Source: Thermomonas sp. S9 (GTDB taxonomy: Bacteria > Pseudomonadota > Gammaproteobacteria > Xanthomonadales > Xanthomonadaceae). From it: a DNA stretch of 64,000 nucleotides. Positions 47,515-56,210 of the stretch are shown piece after piece. Each line of letters starts with the position of its first letter. The stretch's first letter is position 1. A program made the translations under genes and the position numbers. The stretch covers positions 787,001 through 851,000 of the forward strand of contig NZ_JAJDFY010000001.1 in assembly GCF_024704365.1 (NCBI RefSeq), in the 5' to 3' direction. The notes under the pieces are model-generated. The model made no database searches. It saw only the letters and a list, made by a program, of their open reading frames with translations, and was not told the DNA's origin.

Positions 47515-49248
47515 TCAGCGCTGCAGGCGCGCCTGCAGCAGCGCGCGCAGTTCCTGCTTCTCAGCCTCGTCCAGGGCCTGGCTGCGCTGCCGCTGCTGCA
47601 ATTCCTCGATCCGCTGCTGCAGCACCTGGCGGTCGAGCTGCGCGATCGCGTCCAGGAATTCGGCGCGCAGGTCCTTGTCCTCGCCCGGCAGTTCGACCAG
47701 CGCCAGCTTCTGCAGCGCGCCCAGTTCCTCGCGCCCCTCGAAATGCTCCAGCAGCCCGCCGGTGGTGATCTCGGGGCGTTCGCGCACCAGCAGCACCAGC
47801 TCGGACAGCAGGTCGATCCCGGGTTGGCGCAGTGCGGCGAAGCGGAACGGCGACTGCAGTTCCAGCGCGAAACCGGGGCGGTGCAGCAGGTGGGTGATCG
47901 CCGTCCGGATCAGGCTGGGCTTCTGCGCCGGCTGGCCGCGCATCTGCGCGTTGGCGCGCTGGGTGGGCACGTGCGCCTGCGATGGGCTGGTGCGCGCGCC
48001 GACGCCGGTGAGCTCGGTCAGGCGCTGGCGCATCAGATCGCCGAACGCGCCGTCCGGGATCTGCGCCAGATACGGCTTGCAGCGCTCGGCCAGGCGGGCC
48101 TTGCCGTCCAGACTGGCCAGGTTCACGTCCGCCGACAGCGAGGCGTAAAAGAATTCGGATAGCGGCGTGGCCTCGCGCAGGCGCGCGTCGAAGCCGGCCA
48201 CGCCTTCCTGGCGCACCAGCGAATCCGGGTCTTCGCCGTCTGGCAGGAACAGGAAGAACGCCTGCCGGCCGTCCTTCATCCGCGGCAGCACTGCTTCCAG
48301 CCCCTTCCACGCCGCACTGCGGCCGGCGCGGTCGCCATCGAAGCAGAAGACCACGTCCGGTGCGTTGCGGAACAGCAGCTCGGCGTGGTCCGGCGTAGTG
48401 GCGGTACCCAGGGTCGCCACCGCCTGCGATACCCCGTACTGCGCCAGCGCCACCACGTCCATGTAGCCCTCGACTACGATGAGCCGATCGAGCTTCTGGT
48501 TGGCCTGGCGCGCCTGCCACAACCCGTACAGCTCGCGGCCCTTGTGGAACAGCGCGGTCTCCGGCGAGTTGAGGTATTTCGGCGAATCCTCCGGATCGAT
48601 CACCCGACCACCGAAAGCAATGGTGCGCCCGCGGCGATCAAAGATCGGGAACATCAGGCGGTCGCGGAACTTGTCGTAAACCGCGCCCTTGTCGTTCTTC
48701 GAGAACAGCCCGCCGCGCTCCAGCAGCTGCAGGCGGCGCGGGTCGGTGCCCAGCGCGTCGCGCAGCCCGGAGTAGCCGTCCGGCGCGTAGCCGATGGCAT
48801 AGCGTTCGACGATCTCCGGCGCGATCCCGCGCTTCTCGACGTAGGCGCGCGCCTTGTCGCTGCGTGCCAGCTGCGCGCGGAAGAAGCCGGCAGCGGCCTC
48901 CATCACGGCGTACAGATCGCGGGTCTCGGGATTGGCGTTGCGCTGCTGGGTATCGCGCGGGACTTCCATGCCCACGCGCTTGGCCAGCTCGTCCACCGCG
49001 TCGAGGAACTCCAGGCGGTCGTACTGCATCAGGAAGCTGATCGCGGTGCCGTGCGCGCCGCAGCCGAAGCAGTGGTAGAACTGCTTGGTGGGCGAGACCG
49101 TGAACGATGCTGAACGCTCGTCGTGGAACGGACAGCGCGCCGCGTATTCCTTGCCCTGGCGCTTCAGCGGCACGCGCGCGCCGACCACCTCCACGATGTC
49201 GGTGCGTGCGAGCAGATCGTCGATGAAAGCGTCGGGGATGCGGGCCAT
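47515..49248 (-). CDS. dnaG: DNA primase
   Basis: A 577-residue primase that lays RNA primers for replication. The N-terminal zinc ribbon is CPFHDERSASFTV...FYHCFGCG, the catalytic core has the TOPRIM motif VVEGYMDVVALAQYGV with the acidic FDGDRAGRSAAWKGLEA, and the C-terminal helicase-interaction domain is helical and ends in a Gln/Glu-rich coiled coil. Length is normal and there is no frameshift. It lies in the conserved block rpsU-yqeY-(GNAT)-dnaG; rpoD is not in the window. Confidence 0.96.
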   Translation of the reverse strand: MARIPDAFIDDLLARTDIVEVVGARVPLKRQGKEYAARCPFHDERSASFTVSPTKQFYHCFGCGAHGTAISFLMQYDRLEFLDAVDELAKRVGMEVPRDTQQRNANPETRDLYAVMEAAAGFFRAQLARSDKARAYVEKRGIAPEIVERYAIGYAPDGYSGLRDALGTDPRRLQLLERGGLFSKNDKGAVYDKFRDRLMFPIFDRRGRTIAFGGRVIDPEDSPKYLNSPETALFHKGRELYGLWQARQANQKLDRLIVVEGYMDVVALAQYGVSQAVATLGTATTPDHAELLFRNAPDVVFCFDGDRAGRSAAWKGLEAVLPRMKDGRQAFFLFLPDGEDPDSLVRQEGVAGFDARLREATPLSEFFYASLSADVNLASLDGKARLAERCKPYLAQIPDGAFGDLMRQRLTELTGVGARTSPSQAHVPTQRANAQMRGQPAQKPSLIRTAITHLLHRPGFALELQSPFRFAALRQPGIDLLSELVLLVRERPEITTGGLLEHFEGREELGALQKLALVELPGEDKDLRAEFLDAIAQLDRQVLQQRIEELQQRQRSQALDEAEKQELRALLQARLQR

Positions 49249-49284
49249 CGGGCTAGTGTAGGACGGCCGTACAGGCGGCGCCGG

Positions 49285-49785
49285 CTAGAGTTCGGCGCGC
49301 GCCGCCAGCGCGTGCAGGGCCGCGCCTTCCAGCCGCTGCACGGTCCATTCGTCCATGCCGTTGGCGCCCAGCCGGCGGTAGAAGTCGATCGCCGGCTGGT
49401 TCCAGTCCAGCACGCTCCACTCGAAGCGGCCGCAGCCGCGCTGCGCGGCGATCCGCGCCAGCGCGGCCATCAGGTGGCGGCCGAGACCGGCACCGCGGTA
49501 GGCGGGGCGCACGTACAGGTCCTCCAGATACAGGCCGCGCTTGCCGAGGAAGGTGCTGAAGGTGTGGAAGAACAGGGCGAACCCGGCCGGCTCGCCGTCC
49601 ACCTCGCCGATCAGCACCTCGGCCGCCGGGCGTTCGCCGAACAGCTGCGCGCGCAGGTCGTCGTCGGTGGCCACCGCGGCATGCGCCAGCTTCTCGTACT
49701 CGGCCAGCTCGGCGATGAGCTGGCGGATCAGCGGGACGTCGTCCGCGGTGGCCGGGCGGATCGACAGTACGCGCGCGCCGGCCAT
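49285..49785 (-). CDS. GNAT-family N-acetyltransferase
   Basis: A 166-residue single-domain acetyltransferase. It shows SIRPATADDVPLIRQLIAEL at the N-terminus, the acetyl-CoA-binding motif LYVRPAYRGAGLGRHLM (R/Q-x-x-G-x-G/A), and WNQPAIDFYRRLGAN near the end. The sequence is closest to diamine/thialysine N-acetyltransferase-like GNATs (FHTFSTFLGKRGLYLEDLYV). The gene is inserted between yqeY and dnaG, with 3 bases to the former's stop, so all three may be co-transcribed. Confidence 0.86.
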   Translation of the reverse strand: MAGARVLSIRPATADDVPLIRQLIAELAEYEKLAHAAVATDDDLRAQLFGERPAAEVLIGEVDGEPAGFALFFHTFSTFLGKRGLYLEDLYVRPAYRGAGLGRHLMAALARIAAQRGCGRFEWSVLDWNQPAIDFYRRLGANGMDEWTVQRLEGAALHALAARAEL

Positions 49786-49788
49786 CGC

Positions 49789-50232
49789 TCAGCCCAGCCG
49801 CTGCTTGACCAGCTTCGAGACCAGGCCCATGTCGGCCTGTCCGGCCAGCGCGGGCTTGAGCACGCCCATCAGCTTGCCCATGTCGGCGGCGGAGGCCGCA
49901 CCGGTGGCCGCGATGGCCTTGTCGATCTCGGCCAGGATGGCGGCCTCGCCCAGCCTGGCCGGCAGGTAGGCCTCGATCACGCCCATTTCGTAGCGCTCCT
50001 GCGCGGCGAGGTCCGCGCGCGCGGCGGCCTCGTACTGGGCGATCGAGTCCTTGCGCTGCTTGACCATTTTTTCCAGCACCGCCAGTACCAGCGCGTCGGT
50101 CATCTCCACGCGCTCGTCCACTTCCTTCTGCTTGATGGCGGCGTTGATCAGCCGGATCACCGCCAGGCGGTCCTTCTCGCCGGCCTTCATCGCGGCCTTC
50201 ATGTCGTCGTTCAGCTGTTGCTTGAGGCTCAT
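49789..50232 (-). CDS. YqeY/GatB-domain protein
   Basis: A 147-residue helical protein of the YqeY family: [35 protein letters not shown] in overview, with the ending [15 protein letters not shown] and [10 protein letters not shown]. The C-terminal half is the GatB/YqeY tRNA-binding helical domain found in the amidotransferase GatB. Its stand-alone function is not known; position next to rpsU and dnaG is conserved in many bacteria. A terminator separates it from rpsU. Confidence 0.9.
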   Translation of the reverse strand: MSLKQQLNDDMKAAMKAGEKDRLAVIRLINAAIKQKEVDERVEMTDALVLAVLEKMVKQRKDSIAQYEAAARADLAAQERYEMGVIEAYLPARLGEAAILAEIDKAIAATGAASAADMGKLMGVLKPALAGQADMGLVSKLVKQRLG

Positions 50233-50295
50233 GGGATGCTCCGGGCAGGGCCGATCAGCGGGATCGGCAACATGGGGCGGGATGGGTCGGGAGGC

Positions 50296-50340
50296 AAAAA
50301 CGCGAAAAGCCGGCCACGCTTGCGCGTGCCGGCTTTCGCG
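50296..50340 (-). terminator. Intrinsic terminator after rpsU
   Basis: On the minus strand CGCGAAAGCCGGC pairs with GCCGGCTTTTCGCG (one bulge) around a 13-base loop and is followed by TTTTTG. It lies between the rpsU stop and yqeY, so yqeY and dnaG depend on read-through or another promoter. Confidence 0.85.
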
Positions 50341-50354
50341 CTCAACCACCGCGC

Positions 50355-50570
50355 TCAGTACAGGCGCTGGCGCTTGGTGACGTCGCGCGAGGCGCGGCGC
50401 GCCTGGCGCTTCACCGCCGCCGCGGCCTTGCGCTTGCGCTCCTGGGTCGGCTTCTCGTAGAACTCGCGCTTGCGGGTCTCGGCCAGCACGCCGGCCTTCT
50501 CGCAGGTGCGCTTGAAGCGGCGCAGGGCAAACTCGAACGGTTCGTTTTCGCGGACTTTGACGCTGGGCAT
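50355..50570 (-). CDS. rpsU: 30S ribosomal protein S21
   Basis: A 71-residue, highly basic protein with the invariant core [20 protein letters not shown] and [16 protein letters not shown]21 helps initiation of translation. It is the first gene of the macromolecular-synthesis block and diverges from tsaD, as in many proteobacteria. The upstream region contains an extended -10 box (see separate entry). Confidence 0.96.
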   Translation of the reverse strand: MPSVKVRENEPFEFALRRFKRTCEKAGVLAETRKREFYEKPTQERKRKAAAAVKRQARRASRDVTKRQRLY

Positions 50571-50621
50571 CGGGGAATCTCGTGGCTGGAGAAGTCGCCC
50601 GGTCGGGTGGGCGAGCCGCGC

Positions 50622-50651
50622 ATGATAGCAGTGGCCTCCGTTTCGGCGCAA
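50622..50651 (-). promoter_or_regulatory. Candidate promoter of rpsU
   Basis: On the minus strand TGCTATCAT gives an extended -10 (TATCAT at 50622-50627) with TTGCGC (50646-50651) 18 bases upstream. The transcript would have a leader of about 45 bases containing the hairpin CGCCC/GGGCG. Confidence 0.5.
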
Positions 50652-50660
50652 GATAAGCGC

Positions 50661-51686
50661 ATGAAGGTATTGGGTATCGAGTCCTCCTGCGACGAAACCG
50701 GGGTGGCGGTCTACGACACCGCCATCGGCGGCGCGGCCGGCCTGCGCGCGCAGGCGGTGTACAGCCAGATCGCCCTGCACGCCGAGTACGGCGGGGTGGT
50801 GCCGGAGCTGGCCAGCCGCGACCACGTGCGCAAGCTGCTGCCGCTGATCCGCCAGACCCTGGCCGAGGCCGGCCTGAGCACCGCCGACCTCGACGGCGTG
50901 GCCTATACGGCCGGCCCGGGCCTGGTCGGCGCGCTGCTGGTGGGCGCGGGGGGTGGCGCGGTCGCTGGCCTGGGCGCTGGACGTGCCGGCGATCGGCGTG
51001 CACCACATGGAGGGCCACCTGCTGGCGCCGCTGATCGAGGACGACGCCCCGCGGCCGCCGTTCGTGGCGCTGCTGGTCTCGGGCGGGCATACCCAGCTGG
51101 TGGCGGTGGATGCCATCGGCCGCTACCGCCTGCTGGGCGAAACCCTGGACGATGCCGCCGGCGAGGCTTCGACAAGACCGCCAAGCTGATGGGCCTGCCG
51201 TATCCGGGCGGGCCGCAGCTGGCGGCGCTGGCGGAACAGGGCGTCCCCGGCCGGTTCAGGTTTTCGCGGCCGATGACCGACCGCCCCGGGCTGGATTTTT
51301 CCTTCAGCGGCCTGAAGACGCAGGTGCTGTTGGCCTGGCAGGGCAGCGACCAGTCGGACCAGACCCGCGCCGACATCGCGCGCGGATTCGAGGAGGCGGT
51401 GGTGGACACGCTGGCGATCAAGTGCGCGCGCGCGCTGGAGGCGGCCGGCTGCGGCACCCTGGTGGTCGCCGGCGGTGTCGGCGCCAATGCGCGCCTGCGC
51501 GCGAGGCTGGCGGAGCTGTGCGAAAAGCGCGGAGGCCGTGCCTGCTTCCCGCGCCCGGCGCTGTGCACCGACAACGGCGCGATGATCGCCTTCGCCGGCG
51601 CGCTGCGGCTCGCGGCCGGCCAGCTGGACGATGCTGCGATCCGTGCGGTACCGCGCTGGGACATGGCGACGCTGGCGCCGGTCTGA
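50661..51686 (+). CDS. tsaD: tRNA N6-threonylcarbamoyladenosine transferase TsaD, frameshifted
   Basis: About 341 residues; with TsaB and TsaE it forms t6A37 in tRNAs reading ANN codons. The start [19 protein letters not shown] is in one frame, the middle with the metal-binding [12 protein letters not shown] and VSGGHTQLV in a second, and the rest ([40 protein letters not shown]) in the first again. The two frame changes, near 50948 in a GGGGGG run and near 51163, cancel each other, so an uninterrupted frame hides a wrong central stretch of about 70 residues. Confidence 0.93.
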   Translation: MKVLGIESSCDETGVAVYDTAIGGAAGLRAQAVYSQIALHAEYGGVVPELASRDHVRKLLPLIRQTLAEAGLSTADLDGVAYTAGPGLVGALLVGAGGGAVAGLGAGRAGDRRAPHGGPPAGAADRGRRPAAAVRGAAGLGRAYPAGGGGCHRPLPPAGRNPGRCRRRGFDKTAKLMGLPYPGGPQLAALAEQGVPGRFRFSRPMTDRPGLDFSFSGLKTQVLLAWQGSDQSDQTRADIARGFEEAVVDTLAIKCARALEAAGCGTLVVAGGVGANARLRARLAELCEKRGGRACFPRPALCTDNGAMIAFAGALRLAAGQLDDAAIRAVPRWDMATLAPV

Positions 51687-51780
51687 GCCGCGCTGGGCTG
51701 CGGGCCTGGGATTGCTAAGCTGTGCATCCAATCCCCTCCGCGCCGCGGTATTCCGTGGCCAGGAAGACGCGAATCCGCCC

Positions 51781-52143
51781 ATGACCGACATCGTTTTCAT
51801 CCAAGGACTGCGCGTGGATGCCGTGATCGGCGTCCATGCCCACGAGCGCCTCGCCCCGCAGCCGCTGCGGCTGGATCTCCGCATGCAGTTCGACAATCGC
51901 CCGGCCGCCGCCAGCGATGCGCTGGCCGATGCGCTGGACTACGAGGCCGTCAGCCGGCGCCTGGCCGAGTATGTCGCGGGCAGCTGCTTCGCCTTGGTCG
52001 AGGCGCTGGCCGAGGGCTGTGCGGCGCTGATCCTGCGCGAGTTCGGCGCGCGCGGCGTATGGCTCCGGCTGTCCAAGCCGCAGGCGCTGGCCGGCGCGCA
52101 GGCGGTGGGCGTGGAGATCGAGCGTCGCGGGAGCGCGACATGA
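51781..52143 (+). CDS. folB: Dihydroneopterin aldolase
   Basis: A 120-residue enzyme of folate synthesis that cleaves dihydroneopterin to hydroxymethyl-dihydropterin and can also epimerise it. Motifs are GLRVDAVIGVHAHERLAPQP, LDYEAVSRRLAEYVAGS and FALVEALAEGCAALIL; the last part VWLRLSKPQALAGAQ matches FolB. Its stop overlaps the start of a short-chain dehydrogenase gene (ATGA), followed by a 6-pyruvoyl-tetrahydropterin synthase-like gene, giving a pterin cluster. Confidence 0.92.
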   Translation: MTDIVFIQGLRVDAVIGVHAHERLAPQPLRLDLRMQFDNRPAAASDALADALDYEAVSRRLAEYVAGSCFALVEALAEGCAALILREFGARGVWLRLSKPQALAGAQAVGVEIERRGSAT

Positions 52144-52844
52144 GCGTGGTACTGGTCACCGGAGCCTCGCGCGGGATCGGCCGCGCCATCGTCGAACGCT
52201 TTGCCCGCGAAGGCGCCAGCGTGGTCGCCTGCGCGCGTGGCCACGAGGGGCTGGAGGCGCTGCGCGCCGCGCTGCCGCAGGTGGAAACGCATGCCTGCGA
52301 CATGCGCGACGACGCGGCGGTGGACGCGCTGGCGCGCGAGGTGCTGGCGCGCCACGGCGCGGTGGACCTGCTGGTCAACAATGCCGGCGCGTTCCGCCCG
52401 GGCGGGATCGCCGGCGAGGACGACGGCGCCCTGCTGGAGATGCTGCAGGCCAACCTGTTCGGCGCCTACCGCCTGACCCGGCGGCTGCTGCCGCAGATGA
52501 TCGAGCGCCACCGCGGCATGATTCTCAACGTGTGCAGCACGGCCTCGATCGCGGCCTACCCGAACGGCGGTTCCTACAGCATCGCCAAGCACGCACTGTA
52601 CGGTTTTTCGCGCAACCTGCGCGAGGAGATGAAGCCGCATGGCGTGCGCGTGGTGGCGCTGCTGCCGGGCGCCACCCTGACCGCGTCCTGGGACGGGGTG
52701 CCGCTGCCGCCCGAGCGCATGATGCCGCCCGAGGACGTGGCGGAGATGGCGTGGGCGGCGTGGTCGCTGTCGCCGCGCACGGTGGTCGAGGACATCCTGA
52801 TGCGGCCGCAGCGGGGCGATATCGGCGAGGCCGATTTCGCATGA
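52140..52844 (+). CDS. Short-chain dehydrogenase/reductase of the pterin cluster
   Basis: A 234-residue classical SDR. The NAD(P) motif is TGASRGIGRAI, followed by LVNNAGAF, the catalytic Ser in NVCSTASIAAYPNGGS and YSIAKHAL (YxxxK). It is flanked by folB and a PTPS-type gene with four-base overlaps on both sides. A pteridine reductase role (like FolM or sepiapterin reductase) is the natural inference from context; sequence alone only shows an SDR, and FabG-like or other substrates remain possible. Confidence 0.85.
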   Translation: MSVVLVTGASRGIGRAIVERFAREGASVVACARGHEGLEALRAALPQVETHACDMRDDAAVDALAREVLARHGAVDLLVNNAGAFRPGGIAGEDDGALLEMLQANLFGAYRLTRRLLPQMIERHRGMILNVCSTASIAAYPNGGSYSIAKHALYGFSRNLREEMKPHGVRVVALLPGATLTASWDGVPLPPERMMPPEDVAEMAWAAWSLSPRTVVEDILMRPQRGDIGEADFA

Positions 52845-53356
52845 GCGCGCAGGACGGCATCGCGATGCAGGAAACCGTGGTCATCCGCCTGGCCAAGCAG
52901 AACATGAAGTTCTCGGCCGGGCACTTCACCATCTTCTCGGCGACCGAGCGCGAGCGCCTGCACGGCCACAACTTCACCGTCGAGGTGGATATCGAAGCGC
53001 GCATGCTGGGCAACGGCATGTGCTTCGACTACGGCCTGTACAAGGACCGCGTGATCGCGCTGTGCCGCGAGCTCAACGAGTGGACGATCCTGCCCACCCG
53101 CTCGCCACACCTGCGGATCGAGGAGGATGGCGAATGCGTGTATGCGCATTTCGATGGCCAGCGCATCCCGTTCCTGCGCGCTGACGTGCTGCTGCTGCCG
53201 ATCGAGAACGCCACGCTGGAAGAGTTCGCCGGCTGGTTCCTGCAGCGCCTGTGCGAGGACCGCGCGGCCCTGCGCGCGCATGCCATCGTCGCGATCGAAG
53301 TGCGCGTTCTGTCGGGGCCGGGACAGAGCGCCGGCCGCCGGGTCAGGCTCGGCTGA
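52841..53356 (+). CDS. 6-pyruvoyl-tetrahydropterin synthase / QueD-family protein
   Basis: A 171-residue enzyme of the T-fold PTPS/QueD family. Zinc-binding histidines are in KFSAGHFTIF and ERLHGHNFTVEV; a further DYGLYKDRV follows. QueD proteins make carboxy-tetrahydropterin for queuosine; PTPS makes pyruvoyl-tetrahydropterin for biopterin. The typical QueD Cys between the two His motifs is not obvious here, where the sequence reads ATERERLHGH. Linkage to folB and an SDR rather than to other que genes favours a pterin cofactor role. It overlaps the upstream and downstream genes by 1-4 bases. Confidence 0.82.
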   Translation: MSAQDGIAMQETVVIRLAKQNMKFSAGHFTIFSATERERLHGHNFTVEVDIEARMLGNGMCFDYGLYKDRVIALCRELNEWTILPTRSPHLRIEEDGECVYAHFDGQRIPFLRADVLLLPIENATLEEFAGWFLQRLCEDRAALRAHAIVAIEVRVLSGPGQSAGRRVRLG

Positions 53357-54546
53357 TGGCGGTCTCGACCTTGTCCGCGCCTTCCGCCGATGCGCAGGCG
53401 CACAGCGCGCACCTGCGCGAGGTGATCCAGCAGCACATCATCGCCGCCGGCGGTCACATCCCGTTCTGGAAGTTCATGGAGCTGGCGCTGTATGCCCCGG
53501 GCCTGGGCTATTACAGCGCCGGCGCGCACAAGTTCGGCGCGGGCGGGGATTTCATCACCGCGCCCGAGCTGTCTCCGCTGTTTTCCGCCTGCGTGGCCGA
53601 TGCGCTGGCGCCGGCGCTGCGCCAGGCCGGCAAGGGCGCGCTGTTCGTGGAGCTGGGCGGCGGCAGCGGCGCGTTCGCCGAAGCCTGTCTGCTGCGGCTG
53701 CAGGATGCCGGAGTGCTGCCCGCGCGCTACGCGATCCTCGAACCCAGCGCCGATCTGCGCCAGCGCCAGCACGCGCGCCTGCAGGCGCGGCTGCCGGCGG
53801 CGCTGTTCGCGCGGGTGGAGTGGCTGGACGGGCCGATCCAGCAGCCGTGGGACGGCGTGCTGTTCGCCAACGAGGTGATCGACGCGCTGCCGACCCCGCG
53901 CTTCGTGGTGCAGGATGGGCGGGTGCTGGAGGAGTGCGTGGTGCTGGATGGCGAGGGCCGCTTCGTGCGCGCCGGGCAGGCAGCCGATCCGCTGCTGGCG
54001 GCGGCGGTGGCGCGGATCCAGTCGCAGCTGCCGGCGCCGTTCGCCGATGGCTACCGCAGCGAGGCGCTGGCGCAGCTGCCGTACTGGCTGCAGGCGGTGG
54101 CCGGCGGGTTGCGCAATGGTGCGCTGCTGTTCATCGACTACGGCTATGCGCGTAGCGAGTACTACCTGCCCGAACGCAGCGATGGCACCCTGCGCGCCTT
54201 CCGCCAGCACCACCTGATCGACGATGTGTTCGCCTGGCCGGGCCTGCAGGACATCACCGCCTCGGTGGACTTCACCGCGCTGGCCGAGGCCGGCGTGGGC
54301 GCGGGCTTCGAGTTTTCCGGCTACTGCAGCCAGGCCAGTTTCCTGCTGGGCAATGGATTGCAGCAGCATCTGGAAGCCGCCGAGGCGCAGGCCGCGGACG
54401 ACATCGCCCGCCACAACCTGCGCCAGCAGGCCAAGCGGCTCACACTGCCCAGCGAGATGGGCGAGCGCTTCCAGGCCATGGGGTTCCAGCGCGGGGTGGA
54501 GCTGGAGACGGCGTTCCTGCTCGGCGACCTGAGCCACCGCTTATGA
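53356..54546 (+). CDS. MidA/NDUFAF7-family SAM-dependent methyltransferase
   Basis: A 396-residue protein of the DUF185 family. It starts after a Ser/Ala-rich leader with VIQQHIIAAGGHIPFWKFMELALYAP, then FGAGGDFITAPELSPLF, the SAM-binding LFVELGGGSGAFAEACL and FANEVIDALPTPRFV. In mitochondria NDUFAF7 methylates an arginine of complex I; the bacterial role is not established. Its start shares a base with the PTPS stop and its stop overlaps the VanZ-like gene by four bases. Confidence 0.87.
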   Translation: MAVSTLSAPSADAQAHSAHLREVIQQHIIAAGGHIPFWKFMELALYAPGLGYYSAGAHKFGAGGDFITAPELSPLFSACVADALAPALRQAGKGALFVELGGGSGAFAEACLLRLQDAGVLPARYAILEPSADLRQRQHARLQARLPAALFARVEWLDGPIQQPWDGVLFANEVIDALPTPRFVVQDGRVLEECVVLDGEGRFVRAGQAADPLLAAAVARIQSQLPAPFADGYRSEALAQLPYWLQAVAGGLRNGALLFIDYGYARSEYYLPERSDGTLRAFRQHHLIDDVFAWPGLQDITASVDFTALAEAGVGAGFEFSGYCSQASFLLGNGLQQHLEAAEAQAADDIARHNLRQQAKRLTLPSEMGERFQAMGFQRGVELETAFLLGDLSHRL

Positions 54547-54962
54547 ATCGCGGGCCGTATCGCATCGGGCGCTCGCTCAAACCGTTCCGGCAGCCGTGGC
54601 TGTGGGCCGGTCTGTGGATGCTGGCGATCGCGCTGGTGGTGGCGGCCTCGCTGGTGCCGGGCCGCGACCTGCCAGACCTGAAGGTGAGCGACAAGATCGA
54701 GCATCTGACCGCCTATGCCCTGCTCGCGGCCGGCGCGGTGCAGGTGTTCGCGCGCCGGCGCTCGTGGGCGGTGGTGTGCGTGCTGCTGGTGCTGATGGGG
54801 ATCGCCATCGAGTTCCTGCAGGGCGCGATGGGGCTGGGCCGCACGATGGATCGCTACGACGCGCTGGCGAACACGCTGGGCGTGCTGGTCGGGCTGGCCA
54901 CGGCGTTCACGCCGCTGCGCGATGCCCTGCTGTGGCTGGATTCACGCCTGTTCCGGGGCTGA
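54543..54962 (+). CDS. VanZ-like family membrane protein
   Basis: A 139-residue inner-membrane protein with four hydrophobic helices: [54 protein letters not shown] and [15 protein letters not shown]. The conserved [13 protein letters not shown] and [24 protein letters not shown] identify the VanZ-like family, which has no settled function outside teicoplanin resistance. It is the last gene of the folB cluster and overlaps the convergent cca gene by 21 bases. Confidence 0.85.
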   Translation: MNRGPYRIGRSLKPFRQPWLWAGLWMLAIALVVAASLVPGRDLPDLKVSDKIEHLTAYALLAAGAVQVFARRRSWAVVCVLLVLMGIAIEFLQGAMGLGRTMDRYDALANTLGVLVGLATAFTPLRDALLWLDSRLFRG

Positions 54963-56210
54963 GGCGGCTGCGATCGCGGCGATCCGCGCGTGCCGCAGCG
55001 CCTGTCCGAACGCCGGGCCGCTGACGCCCTGCGCGGCGATCGCCTCGCCGCGCACCGCCAGCGCCGCGGCGTGCAGGCGGCGCAGCAGTGCCGCCTGCGG
55101 ATAGGCGGCCTCGGCCCGCCCGGCACGGCCGCGCGCATCGGCCTCGCACACGGTGGCGAGGTGGTCGATCCGCGCCGGCTTGCGGAAGCCGTCGCAGCGC
55201 GCGATCAGGTCGTGCACAGTGGCCGGCCTGAGTTCGGTGAGACGATGGATGTTGAGGTGTTCGCGGCAGCACAGCACCGCCAGTTCGCGATGTTCGTTCG
55301 GCACTTTCAGGCGCTGGCTCAGCGCGATGGTGGGCGCGACCCCGCGCATCTCGTGCATCAGGTGCCGCGGCAATACGTCGGCCGGGGTCAGCGCCTTGCC
55401 GAGGTCGTGGCAGAGCGCGGCGAAGCCGATCAGGTCATCGCCCGGCGCCAGGTGCGCGGCCATGTCGCACACCAGTTCCTGGTGCAGGCCGGCATCGATC
55501 TCCGGGTGGTACTCGGCGCGCTGCGGCACGCCGTACAGCGCATCCACCTCGGGCAGCACCGCGCGCAGCGCACCGGCCGCGCGCAGGGTGCGCAGGAACG
55601 CGGCGGGCGAGGCGCTGCGCAGCGCCTTCGCCAGTTCCTGCCAGACCCGCTCCGGCACCAGCGCGGCCAGCTCACCGCCATCGGCCATCTGCCGCATCAG
55701 CGCCAGCGTGTCCGCGGCGAGGCGGAAGCCCAGCGGCGCCAGGCGCGCCATGAAGCGCGCCGCGCGCAGCACCCGCAGCGGGTCCTCGACGAAGGCCGGG
55801 CCGATGTGGCGCAGCACGCGCGCCTGCAGGTCGCGCGCGCCGCCGAAGGGATCGACCAGGGTGCCGTCTTCGGCGCGGGCGATGGCGTTGATGGTGAAAT
55901 CGCGCCGCGCCAGGTCCTGCTCCAGCGTCACCGCCGGATCGGCATGCACCGTGAAGCCGGTGTAGCCGCGCCCGGATTTGCGCTCGGTGCGCGCCAGCGC
56001 GTACTCCTCGCCGCTGTCGGGATGCAGAAATACCGGGAAGTCGCGGCCGACCTGGCGGAAGCCGGCAGCCCGCATGTCCTGCACCGTCGCCCCGACCACC
56101 ACGAAATCGCGGTCGCCCGGTGGCAGCCCGAGCAGGGCGTCGCGCACCGCGCCGCCGACCAGGTAGGTGCGGACGTGGGCGGGCAGGCGGGCGGGCGCGG
56201 CGGCGGTCAT
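54942..56210 (-). CDS. cca: Multifunctional CCA tRNA nucleotidyltransferase
   Basis: A 422-residue class II enzyme adding or repairing the 3' CCA of tRNA. The N-terminal catalytic part has [26 protein letters not shown] (GGxVRD and DxD carboxylates), RDFTINAIA and [11 protein letters not shown] (template motifs). The C-terminal HD domain with [15 protein letters not shown] gives phosphatase/phosphodiesterase activity, typical of gammaproteobacterial Cca. The frame is intact. Its start overlaps the stop of the lytic transglycosylase gene by four bases. Confidence 0.94.
   Translation of the reverse strand: MTAAAPARLPAHVRTYLVGGAVRDALLGLPPGDRDFVVVGATVQDMRAAGFRQVGRDFPVFLHPDSGEEYALARTERKSGRGYTGFTVHADPAVTLEQDLARRDFTINAIARAEDGTLVDPFGGARDLQARVLRHIGPAFVEDPLRVLRAARFMARLAPLGFRLAADTLALMRQMADGGELAALVPERVWQELAKALRSASPAAFLRTLRAAGALRAVLPEVDALYGVPQRAEYHPEIDAGLHQELVCDMAAHLAPGDDLIGFAALCHDLGKALTPADVLPRHLMHEMRGVAPTIALSQRLKVPNEHRELAVLCCREHLNIHRLTELRPATVHDLIARCDGFRKPARIDHLATVCEADARGRAGRAEAAYPQAALLRRLHAAALAVRGEAIAAQGVSGPAFGQALRHARIAAIAAASAPEQA

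Noticed and set aside
50661-51686. tsaD as an intact frame
   Set aside because: The central 70 residues lack the HMEGH metal motif in this frame; it is found in another frame, so two compensating indels are more likely.
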